NCBI GenBank assembly: GCA_017547265.1
Contig: JAFYQC010000249.1
Coordinates: 1 to 9,986, forward strand
Origin: Kiritimatiellia bacterium
Lineage (GTDB): Bacteria > Verrucomicrobiota > Kiritimatiellia > RFP12 > UBA1067
Reading direction: 5' to 3'
DNA: 9,986 bases
The translations under genes were made by a program, and so were the position numbers. The notes below the pieces were generated by a model. It saw only the letters and a list, made by a program, of their open reading frames with translations. It searched no databases and was not told where the DNA came from. Of the stretch, positions 1 to 6,331 are shown one piece after another; positions within the stretch are counted from its first letter, which is position 1, and every line of letters starts with the position of its first letter.

Positions 1-1
1 C

Positions 2-505
2 GCGCTCTCCAGCTTTGCTGGCCAGCGGGTAGTTGTGCAGCAGTTGCCGACACCTGTACGGCCGCTTGCCGAGGTTGAGACGAATGTAGTGTTCTCCACG
101 GGAGCTGCGACAGACAACAAATGGACGCTGACGATTGAGCGCGACGCGGCGGCAAGCAATTGCGTTGAGGTTGTGTTTGGATGTGACGCGAACGAGGACG
201 GTGCACTTGGGATTGAAGAAGGGGAGTTGTCGGTTGGCTGGGATTGCGGCGAGTGGTTCTGGCGCGACAGACGCGCAAACGCGGCGTGCCGCGTCGAGGG
301 AACTGCCCAGCGTCTCGACATGACGCTTTATTTCAACCGAGACCGCGCGGCGAAGTCACTGGCGTCTTCGGAGTTTCCGCCTGTCGTGTCGCCCACATGC
401 TTCAACCCCGACTGGAATCTTGCCCGTGTTGTCTCTCGCGGTGCGGAGACCATTCGTGTCGAGAGCAAGATTTCGATTGATGCGCTAAAGCTGAGGATTA
501 GATGA
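2..505 (+). CDS. Secreted/surface protein with EF-hand loop, 3' part only
   Basis: The reading frame is open from the left edge, so this is the C-terminal 167 residues of a longer protein. A GTG at 35 is in frame but has no ribosome binding site and is probably internal. Residues 62-73 of the visible part (DANEDGALGIEE) fit the canonical EF-hand calcium loop, with acidic or polar residues at loop positions 1, 3, 5 and 12, Gly at 6 and Leu at 8. Just after it comes an aromatic stretch, VGWDCGEWFWRDRR. Four cysteines and a beta-like pattern suggest an extracytoplasmic protein; the signal peptide would lie outside the window. The stop is one base before the start of the next gene, so the two are probably co-transcribed. 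It could be a structural or adhesin-like partner of the large exported protein downstream. I recognise the calcium loop but not a named family. Confidence 0.8.
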   Translation, partial: ALSSFAGQRVVVQQLPTPVRPLAEVETNVVFSTGAATDNKWTLTIERDAAASNCVEVVFGCDANEDGALGIEEGELSVGWDCGEWFWRDRRANAACRVEGTAQRLDMTLYFNRDRAAKSLASSEFPPVVSPTCFNPDWNLARVVSRGAETIRVESKISIDALKLRIR

Positions 506-506
506 C

Positions 507-3116
507 ATGGCGGCGCTCTTCCAGATTGTGTTGATGCGTCTTGCTTTGTGCGGGCTTGCGGCCTCGCTCGTCTTGCTCGCGCTTCGTTCGCGCATAGCAC
601 GCGACACTTTTGTGCGACTGCTTTCTATCTGGCGTTCGCTTACTGTGTTTGGTCGCGTTGCCGTCTGTTCGTTTCTTCTAATCGGTGTCCTTGTCGGCGG
701 CGACAAGACTAACAACGTGCCGCCGAATTTGAATTCGCCGTTGCCGCAGATGCAACATGGGGGAGTTTTTCTGACAGGATTTACAGGATTAACAGGATTG
801 TCTGGGTCGTTGACCCACATGCCCTCTTCTCTAAATCCTGTTAATCTTGTTAATCCTGTCCAAAACAGCTTTGCCGAGAAAAAGGCAACGAACTGGAACA
901 TTCGCGGCGCGTGGAAGGATTCGTTCTGGCTGGACTTTGAAGACGGCTGGGTGTTCCCCTGGGGAACGAACCACCTGTCAGGCGTAGAGGTCGTTTCCTA
1001 CGGCCAGGTCTGGGCTTCGCCGTTTGACACAAACGCCATTGCCTCTGTTGGCGCACTGTTCGAAATCGTGCCCGGGCTCACGACGTTTGCATACGAGTTT
1101 ACGCCGTCCAACTCATATCGCTTTGCGTGGACAGACGCCGCCATCAACCGCGACACAAACAATCTCGTCTCTGCCTCGCTTGAACTTTTCCGCAACGGCG
1201 ATGTGTCGGTCACAACCAATGGAGTCGCGGCCCTTTTGCCGCGTACGCTTCCGTTTCCTCATAGCGGCTTCGGGCAAGATGACGAATGGGTTGCGGCGAA
1301 CTTCACGAACGCGACCGAGATTCTTGCTGTTGGCTACCCGCAATGGGTGGACACGCAGGTGGGCGATGGCCTGACGAATGGGCTCTACAAGCTCTCCGTC
1401 ACCGTTACGGACGATCCGCCCGAAACGACGCTCCTCTCCGTCGGCAATCTCTCCGTCGCAGTCACAAATGCTGGTGAGTATGTCTTTCTCTTGGAAAAGG
1501 GCCCCGCATACGACTTGACCGTGTTCCCGCCAAGCAGCAATGTGACAATCTCTGCCGTTGATGATGTGCCGACTATGCGCGGCCAGCCGATGATGCGCTC
1601 TTTTGGCGATGCGGACGATGGTCACTGGGTTCCTGACAGCGGTAATTTTTGGACTGACTACGCGGCTGGCATGGGGTATGCGCGGCTTTGGTGGCTACCG
1701 TGGCTCTGCGGCTCACCAGACGTGAATCATATTGGGCTTGATGAAAGTGCAATAATATTCTCTGCCGTCCTGTTCGACTGCCGCCGGACAAACGACGTTA
1801 CATATTCATGGTCGGCGAGCGATGGCCTGAATATCGCTTCCCCGAATTCTCAGACGACGGAAATAAGCGTTTCTGAAATGCCGAGTTGGGCGGAGGCGAA
1901 CATTTCCGTGACCGCGACATTCGGAAACGACGCGCTGACCTCGTATATTGACGGTCTCACATACGGAACGAACGAAACGCCGCAGGTGCATTTGTCGCTG
2001 GACGTGCCGATGGCAATTCTCCTTAACAGCAATAAGGTTAGCGCAGCGAAGATTGCGGCGGCTGGCTGGTCGTTCTCGTCCGACGCGCCGACAAGTGGAA
2101 CCGTGCGCGTCACTTGTCTTTCAGGATGTGAGAAAGTTGTCGTGCCAGGTCTTGTCGGGGAGTGGCCGGTCGAAGATGGTTTCTCCGTCGCGGCGACGGT
2201 TGAAGGCGTTGGAACGAGTGCGGCGGTTGGTGATGTCGTGTTTAGGATGGAGTTTTGGGGCGGCAGCACCACTAACACAGTCGAGAAGTCTCTAACAGTT
2301 GTAAGGACTGGCAACGTCCTCATCCCTTCCGCGCCAGTGGATGGTCTAGTGGTCTTGACAAACACGCCGGTGGCGATGCAAGTGGAATGTGAGCCACAGG
2401 GGGCAGGGGCATTTCTGTCGACTATTTGGCATGCAAGGCGGTTGAAATCGGATGGGGAGTATGACGGCTGGCAGCTTGCGGCATACGGACAACAGGGAAC
2501 GTCTTTTGTCTTCACGCCAACATTGGGCGGTATTTACCAGATTCGCTCTCTTGCGTCCGTCGCTGCCGGTGGTGTGGATGAAAGATTTTATATTTGGGAT
2601 GATAGCGGTCTTGTTGACCCATTTGGACTCAAAGAAGCTGGCGACCTGAAGATGCTTGGAGTAGCAGATTGCCAGTGGCAAATCAATTTGCGAAACCATG
2701 CGCTAGCATATATTGGATCACGCGCATACTCACGAGCATCAAGCGTGTCATCCCAATATGACTTCTCGGGCATGCCTGAAGGATCGTGGAAGTGTAATAT
2801 ATTTGTTGCCCATACAATAATGCGCGCCGGTTTGCAAGTCCCTCACAATAGCCACTTTTTTAGCACATACCCTCCTGTTGCAAATGATTGGGCGAATGGC
2901 ACGGGAATAACTGGATGGCAGTTTCTTGGGAGAAGTGTTTACTTGCAGCCCGGATATGTGGTAGGGCATCCCGCCTCGATTGGAAGCGGCCATTGTGGAA
3001 TAATAGATTTTGACGGAAGTGCGATAGCAGCTGGACGGCACTTTGTTAATCGGCAATACGAAGATTGGCTGGACGGGTCTTCCGGTTTTCACAAATATGA
3101 TGCCCAGAATGAATGA
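507..3116 (+). CDS. Large exported protein with C-terminal NlpC/P60/CHAP-type peptidase domain; candidate polymorphic toxin
   Basis: An 869-residue protein. The start at 507 follows a GAGG at 493-496 and lies one base after the previous stop. Residues 4-27 and 47-65 are hydrophobic, giving a membrane anchor or an unusually long signal region. Residues 89-118 are encoded by a palindromic repeat (TGF-TGL-TGL and NPV-NLV-NPV). Residues about 125-700 are Thr/Asn-rich and beta-like, probably Ig-type sandwiches. DPFGL at 704-708 resembles the DPxGL motif before RHS toxin tips, although no YD repeats are present. The last 160 residues carry WKCNIFV with Cys763, PPVANDWAN, LQPG, and GSGHCGI with His829, the Cys...His pattern of NlpC/P60 or CHAP amidases, which cut peptidoglycan peptides. 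Asn846 in HFVNRQY could be the third active-site residue. GC drops at the junction. The peptidase fold is likely, the toxin role is inferred; a housekeeping wall hydrolase is the main alternative. Confidence 0.9.
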   Translation: MAALFQIVLMRLALCGLAASLVLLALRSRIARDTFVRLLSIWRSLTVFGRVAVCSFLLIGVLVGGDKTNNVPPNLNSPLPQMQHGGVFLTGFTGLTGLSGSLTHMPSSLNPVNLVNPVQNSFAEKKATNWNIRGAWKDSFWLDFEDGWVFPWGTNHLSGVEVVSYGQVWASPFDTNAIASVGALFEIVPGLTTFAYEFTPSNSYRFAWTDAAINRDTNNLVSASLELFRNGDVSVTTNGVAALLPRTLPFPHSGFGQDDEWVAANFTNATEILAVGYPQWVDTQVGDGLTNGLYKLSVTVTDDPPETTLLSVGNLSVAVTNAGEYVFLLEKGPAYDLTVFPPSSNVTISAVDDVPTMRGQPMMRSFGDADDGHWVPDSGNFWTDYAAGMGYARLWWLPWLCGSPDVNHIGLDESAIIFSAVLFDCRRTNDVTYSWSASDGLNIASPNSQTTEISVSEMPSWAEANISVTATFGNDALTSYIDGLTYGTNETPQVHLSLDVPMAILLNSNKVSAAKIAAAGWSFSSDAPTSGTVRVTCLSGCEKVVVPGLVGEWPVEDGFSVAATVEGVGTSAAVGDVVFRMEFWGGSTTNTVEKSLTVVRTGNVLIPSAPVDGLVVLTNTPVAMQVECEPQGAGAFLSTIWHARRLKSDGEYDGWQLAAYGQQGTSFVFTPTLGGIYQIRSLASVAAGGVDERFYIWDDSGLVDPFGLKEAGDLKMLGVADCQWQINLRNHALAYIGSRAYSRASSVSSQYDFSGMPEGSWKCNIFVAHTIMRAGLQVPHNSHFFSTYPPVANDWANGTGITGWQFLGRSVYLQPGYVVGHPASIGSGHCGIIDFDGSAIAAGRHFVNRQYEDWLDGSSGFHKYDAQNE
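773..860. repeat. Palindromic element of 9-base units inside the large exported gene
   Basis: The left arm at 773-799 holds three copies of a unit close to acaggatta. The right arm at 834-860 is its inverted copy, with 25 of 27 positions complementary. One mismatch (786 with 847) would be a G-U pair in RNA, so 26 of 27 could pair. Between the arms is a perfect 6-base stem with a 3-base loop (803-817, tgggtc-gtt-gaccca). The element is read through in frame without a stop on the plus strand, and the minus strand is also open here. It looks like an inserted REP/MITE-like palindrome in the linker between membrane anchor and folded body. Similar 9-base repeats occur in PVC-group genomes as far as I remember; this was not checked. 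Confidence 0.85.
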
Positions 3117-3121
3117 AAGGA
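3116..3121 (+). promoter_or_regulatory. Ribosome binding site for the 3131 start
   Basis: AAAGGA lies 9 bases before the ATG at 3131. It directly abuts the in-frame ATG at 3122 and is downstream of the ATG at 3113, so it favours 3131 among the three possible starts. It overlaps the last base of the upstream stop codon, which suggests translational coupling. Confidence 0.6.
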
Positions 3122-3130
3122 ATGCAAAAG

Positions 3131-3703
3131 ATGAATAGAAGTGTTTTGGCGATATTTGCTGTTTGTGCGACTTGCTCGGCAATGGCCGAATTCGAGTCGC
3201 TTAGAGTGGCTGTTGACGCGGTAGTGACCAATTTAAACCAAAAAACGCTTCGTGTATTCACTGAAGGGGAAATCGGCGGCCAAAGCGTTTGCAGACATCC
3301 AAACTATCAGGCGTTGGCGCACATAGTTTCGAATGACTGGCAGAATGTTATTGGACATGTTGGCAATATCGCCACAAATCAAACAGAGCGATATCTGTTG
3401 CTTGCCGTAGGATTTCAGTACGGATGGGATTTCCATTTGCCGTTTTTCAACAAGGTTGTTGATGAATGTCTTGCTGGGAATATATCGAGCAATGAAGTTG
3501 CATGGTTTGAGGCCTATTCGACAAAGCCAGGGCTTGTCGATCAGCTGTATTACCGCAACACAGATCCGGCGGTTACGAATCTGCTTCACAAATTGATTCA
3601 AGTTGACGGAGATACCAATCGCTGGATGTCTATAATGGCTCCAGATGCACAGGAGAAAGTGCAAGAATACATTGATGCAGGAATTTTGTATATTCCAGAA
3701 TGA
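3131..3703 (+). CDS. Small exported protein, candidate periplasmic immunity protein
   Basis: A 190-residue protein from the ATG at 3131, chosen for its AAAGGA site and because it gives a compact signal peptide (residues 1-19, ending SAMA before EF, a good signal peptidase I site). An ATG at 3113 would overlap the upstream stop by four bases (ATGA) and add six residues. The mature part is probably alpha-helical and has no catalytic motif I can see. It contains four Thr-Asn pairs and ends DAGILYIPE. Because it follows the peptidase-domain gene immediately and is exported, the best guess is an inhibitor that protects the cell wall from that peptidase, as Tai proteins do for Tae amidases. This role rests on context only; there is no family match I recognise. 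Like the hydrolase tip, the gene is lower in GC than the body of the large upstream gene. Confidence 0.82.
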   Translation: MNRSVLAIFAVCATCSAMAEFESLRVAVDAVVTNLNQKTLRVFTEGEIGGQSVCRHPNYQALAHIVSNDWQNVIGHVGNIATNQTERYLLLAVGFQYGWDFHLPFFNKVVDECLAGNISSNEVAWFEAYSTKPGLVDQLYYRNTDPAVTNLLHKLIQVDGDTNRWMSIMAPDAQEKVQEYIDAGILYIPE

Positions 3704-3763
3704 CGATCGTCATCTTGAAGCAAATCTTCCGAATTGAGAGCGATGAGAAATTACATAAGAGAA

Positions 3764-4663
3764 ATGATAATGATGAGATATATTTGCATTGTTATGTCGT
3801 TTTCATTTGCCATAAGTTCAGCTTGGGCATGGACGACGGCCGAGACGAACGCCGTTGTGCGCGAACTGGTGGCTGTCGCTGCTCTTCAACTTGAAAGTGA
3901 AGAGTCGATAGAAAGCGATTGCATCATTGATCCGCCAGAACCAGTCGTAACGACGTACGAGAGTTTGTTTGCCACGAATCGGCAGGCACAACTTCCATAT
4001 TGGAATCAATGGACTCCGGCAGACAGGAAGACTGCGTTTGAAAATTTCTTGGCCGAGACCTCTCGAGGTGTTTCGCACGAAGGGATATCTGCCGATAGGG
4101 CGCTCCTGTTTTGCCTTGATAGAGATTTTGCCGGAGCGTTAATACCTGCAAGAGATATGTTGTTGTCTACAAATATCTCGGCCGATTGTCGTAGTGTCGC
4201 GGCAAGCATATACACGAAGTTTGCCGCGCCAACTGAGGAGCGCACATGGTTTGTCGAGGCTATCATTACGAATAAAATTGCGCTTGTGGATGATCATGCA
4301 CGTTTACTCTGGAAATACGGGCGCAACAAGGAACGCGAGGTTCGGAGTAACCTTGTGTTGGGTTTATGTGAGGCGTTGGAGCGTGATTATGATGCGGGAA
4401 TGACCAATCTCGTAGTTCAGGGTGCTTCGATGCTGTATCGCAGCGTTGACGAACCGTATAATGCATACGACTTGGACCGGCTCTTCCTGAAGGTGTTTCC
4501 GTCTTATGCGACAAGTTCTAATCGGCTAGAGGTTGCGATGCTTGGCATGAGGACGGGCTTGCATAGTGGCGTGGTTAACGATGCTGGCATCAATGTCTTT
4601 TCCCCGATCACCAACCAGCTTCTAAATGCGGCACAGCCATTGCCTGTTGTTGGTGGGTTGTAG
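3764..4663 (+). CDS. Exported alpha-helical protein, paralogue of the next gene; candidate additional immunity protein
   Basis: A 299-residue protein if started at ATG 3764. This start gives a signal peptide of 22 residues ending AWA and the same distance (29 residues) to the conserved ETN as in the downstream paralogue. Other in-frame starts are TTG 3734 and ATG 3743, 3770 and 3773. The only purine-rich site, AAGAGAA at 3757-3763, would be better spaced for 3770 or 3773, so the exact start is open. The mature protein looks helical, HEAT-like in feel but without clear repeats. Blocks shared with the next gene include ETNAVVREL, WTPADRKTAFENFL, DAGMTNL and YATSSNRLEVA. No enzymatic motif is visible. 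About 60 bases separate it from the upstream gene and 38 from the downstream one, with no terminator between, so it is probably in the same operon. Function is unknown; an immunity role is inferred from position and export. Confidence 0.85.
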   Translation: MIMMRYICIVMSFSFAISSAWAWTTAETNAVVRELVAVAALQLESEESIESDCIIDPPEPVVTTYESLFATNRQAQLPYWNQWTPADRKTAFENFLAETSRGVSHEGISADRALLFCLDRDFAGALIPARDMLLSTNISADCRSVAASIYTKFAAPTEERTWFVEAIITNKIALVDDHARLLWKYGRNKEREVRSNLVLGLCEALERDYDAGMTNLVVQGASMLYRSVDEPYNAYDLDRLFLKVFPSYATSSNRLEVAMLGMRTGLHSGVVNDAGINVFSPITNQLLNAAQPLPVVGGL

Positions 4664-4686
4664 TCAGCTATCGTTGCAGATGTAAC

Positions 4687-4691
4687 GGAGG
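4687..4691 (+). promoter_or_regulatory. Ribosome binding site for the 4702 start
   Basis: GGAGG lies 10 bases before the ATG at 4702 and is the clearest Shine-Dalgarno site in the left operon. It fixes the start of the third small exported gene. Confidence 0.75.
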
Positions 4692-4701
4692 CATATTCAT
4701 A

Positions 4702-5514
4702 ATGAGGGCTGTAGCACGAATAACTGTCGCCATTTCAGCGATTGTGATGTCGTTGACTTCTGTCGGACATACTTGCTCTGAGACAAATAGTCTGATCAGA
4801 TCCATGCTGTCTCCGCTCCTTGTTTGTACGCGTTTACAAGGTGATAGAGTTATAACACGACCTCGTGCAGTTGCACTGCAATCAGATTTCTTCGCTGGTG
4901 ATGCAAGCTGGACCTCTGCCGAAAAGCGGGAAGTTTTTGATTGGTATTTGAACAATCTCAGCTTCACAGCCACGAAAGCGTTGTCAGGAACTCCTTTTGA
5001 CGATGGTCGCCGGAATGCCCTTGCTGAGGCAGCCATTAGACAATGCGCGGCGATGTCGTATACGAATGCTTTGCCAGCTGTAGAGGCCTATGCCGTAGGC
5101 GACGATATGCCAGCAAGAAAGGAGTCGATGGAGCTTGTCTTCATGTGGCATGGCCTGGACGAGTGGCTTGTGTCATTTGCCAACGAGGTCGTTACCAACT
5201 TGACGAAGTATTCAGATTCGGAGCGAAACCTTGTAGGCAGAAGGTTCTGCGGCGAATTGAAGTCATCGTTTCAAGAGGGAATGACAAATTCGCCAGCATG
5301 GAATGCCGGAGTGCAGGCAATGTATGAAAACAGGACCAACATCGCGTGTGCAGTAGCCATCGATTCTATGCTTGTGGACTGCCTTCACGAATATGGAACA
5401 AGCACAAATAGACTCGCGTGTGCAAATGCAATTGTCGCAAACACAAATGCTTGGGAAAACTGCCGCGCGTATTTTGTGAATGTAATCAACACCATGTCAA
5501 TGCCAAGCGAATGA
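4702..5514 (+). CDS. Exported alpha-helical protein, second paralogue; candidate additional immunity protein
   Basis: A 270-residue protein with a firm start: GGAGG at 4687-4691 precedes the ATG. Residues 1-22 form a signal peptide (two Arg, then a hydrophobic core, ending SVG). A Cys at 25 follows, but the preceding residues do not make a lipobox. Blocks shared with the upstream gene include ETNSLIRSM, WTSAEKREVFDWYL, EGMTN and YGTSTNRLACA, in the same order and similar spacing, so the two arose by duplication and have diverged strongly. There are seven Thr-Asn pairs. It is probably the last gene of the left operon, since the next gene is convergent. No catalytic residues are evident. Diverged tandem copies behind a toxin-like gene are typical of immunity arrays that protect against related tips, but other periplasmic roles are possible. 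Confidence 0.87.
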   Translation: MRAVARITVAISAIVMSLTSVGHTCSETNSLIRSMLSPLLVCTRLQGDRVITRPRAVALQSDFFAGDASWTSAEKREVFDWYLNNLSFTATKALSGTPFDDGRRNALAEAAIRQCAAMSYTNALPAVEAYAVGDDMPARKESMELVFMWHGLDEWLVSFANEVVTNLTKYSDSERNLVGRRFCGELKSSFQEGMTNSPAWNAGVQAMYENRTNIACAVAIDSMLVDCLHEYGTSTNRLACANAIVANTNAWENCRAYFVNVINTMSMPSE

Positions 5515-5566
5515 TTCTACTGACAGACATTTCGTCAAGTATCGTGGACCCCTGTGACACAGTAGC

Positions 5567-5592
5567 AGTGACGCAGTGGCGACGTCACTTTT
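5567..5592 (+). terminator. Possible terminator at the end of the left operon
   Basis: A perfect 7-base stem (agtgacg at 5567-5573 with cgtcact at 5583-5589) encloses a 9-base loop and runs into TTTT (5589-5592). The T-run is short and then interrupted, so strength is doubtful. The right arm overlaps the last bases of the convergent membrane-protein gene, and in that direction there is no T-run, so it would serve only the plus-strand operon. Confidence 0.4.
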
Positions 5593-6262
5593 CGGGGTCG
5601 TGTTTTTTATGGCTGTGGTGGAAGGTGGTGCCGCGTCCGGTGAGGACGGGGACGCCAAGACTGTACTTGATCGCGAGCGCGCGGATTACGAAGATGAGCG
5701 CAAGACCTGCGATGTTGCGGACGTAGATGCTCTCGATACCAACGAACGGCAAGAGGAAGTAGAGTACACCGCCCGCGGCGCAGGCGAGCGCGTAGAGCTC
5801 CTTGCGGAAGATGAGCGGAACTTCGTTGATGCAGATGTCGCGCAGTATGCCGCCTGCCACCGCCGTCACTACGCCGAGGACTATTGCGCACCACGGCTGG
5901 TAGCTGTGCAGTATCGCCTTGTGGAGCCCGATCATCATGAAGAGCGAAATCGAGATCGTGTCGAATACGAACCATGTGATCTGTCCGCTGATGAAGCGCC
6001 GCCCGAAGAGCCAGATCGAGACTACCGCGAGCGCGGATACGATAATGTATGACGGATCAGACATCCAGAAAGGCTCGACGCGCAGCAGCACGTCGCGCAG
6101 TGTTCCGCCGCCTGCCGCGGTGATGAAGCCGATCACGCTCGCACCAAACCAGTCAAAGCGCTTTACGCTTGCGAGGCGTACGCCCGAGATCGCGCCCGCA
6201 AAGGCGCCGATGAGCTCGAGCACGCGCATGAAGATTTTGATTTCGTCCGTAAGGTCTGCCAT
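5585..6262 (-). CDS. UPF0126/TRIC-family integral membrane protein
   Basis: A 225-residue inner-membrane protein with about seven hydrophobic segments arranged as two related halves. Each half carries the family hallmark: GGGTLRD at residues 51-57 and GGILRD at 137-142. The duplicated GGxxRD motif and length match Pfam PF03458 (UPF0126, also called Gly_transporter). This family includes E. coli YicG and YadS and the bacterial and archaeal TRIC channels, which form trimers that pass monovalent cations. The substrate here cannot be told from sequence. The start at 6262 (MADLTDEI) is chosen because GGAGGA stands four bases before it; a GTG at 6292 would lie upstream of the promoter's -10 box. 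The C-terminal tail is polar and His/Lys-rich (HHSHKKH). It is convergent with the left operon and divergent from the helicase gene. The family assignment is firm. Confidence 0.95.
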   Translation of the reverse strand: MADLTDEIKIFMRVLELIGAFAGAISGVRLASVKRFDWFGASVIGFITAAGGGTLRDVLLRVEPFWMSDPSYIIVSALAVVSIWLFGRRFISGQITWFVFDTISISLFMMIGLHKAILHSYQPWCAIVLGVVTAVAGGILRDICINEVPLIFRKELYALACAAGGVLYFLLPFVGIESIYVRNIAGLALIFVIRALAIKYSLGVPVLTGRGTTFHHSHKKHDPEK

Positions 6263-6266
6263 GGTG

Positions 6267-6272
6267 TCCTCC
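6267..6272 (-). promoter_or_regulatory. Ribosome binding site for the UPF0126/TRIC gene
   Basis: On the minus strand GGAGGA lies four bases before the ATG at 6262. This decides that start over the GTG at 6292. Confidence 0.85.
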
Positions 6273-6282
6273 GACGGCAGAT

Positions 6283-6291
6283 AGTATACCA
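6283..6291 (-). promoter_or_regulatory. Extended -10 promoter of the UPF0126/TRIC gene
   Basis: The minus strand reads TGG-TATACT, an extended -10 element with five of six bases of the TATAAT consensus. Transcription would start near 6276 and leave a leader of about 14 bases that just includes the GGAGGA site. No good -35 hexamer was found, which is common for extended -10 promoters. Confidence 0.6.
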
Positions 6292-6314
6292 CAAATGCCG
6301 AATTGGTGCCTTTA

Positions 6315-6323
6315 TGGTATAAT
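6315..6323 (+). promoter_or_regulatory. Extended -10 promoter of the helicase gene
   Basis: The plus strand reads TGG-TATAAT, a perfect -10 hexamer with an extended TG. No TTGACA-like box lies 16-18 bases upstream. The expected transcription start is about 6330, only a base or two before the ATG at 6332, so the mRNA would be leaderless or nearly so. Confidence 0.6.
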
Positions 6324-6331
6324 GTATGCCA

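Noticed and set aside
773..860. The 9-base repeats as a CRISPR array
   Set aside because: The units are only 9 bases, contiguous and inverted around a centre, with no spacers and no cas genes in the window.
485..901. A minus-strand open frame reading NPVNPVNPV and TGLTRLTG
   Set aside because: It is the other strand of the palindromic repeat, which is open in both directions because of its 9-base unit; it does not indicate a gene.
1850..2515. A 221-residue open frame on the minus strand inside the large exported gene
   Set aside because: The plus-strand frame runs intact through this region with consistent beta-like sequence; the minus frame shows no motif and no ribosome binding site was seen.
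3700..3713. A perfect 14-base palindrome (atgacgatcgtcat) over a stop codon
   Set aside because: One palindrome of this length is about what chance predicts in 10 kb, and there is no partner site or T-run.
5576..6052. A 158-residue plus-strand open frame opposite the UPF0126/TRIC gene
   Set aside because: It is highly charged and without domain features; the minus strand has the duplicated GGxxRD motif and membrane segments.
6263..6292. Ten extra N-terminal residues for the UPF0126/TRIC protein from a GTG at 6292
   Set aside because: The GTG lies upstream of the predicted transcription start and lacks a ribosome binding site, while the ATG at 6262 has GGAGGA at ideal spacing.
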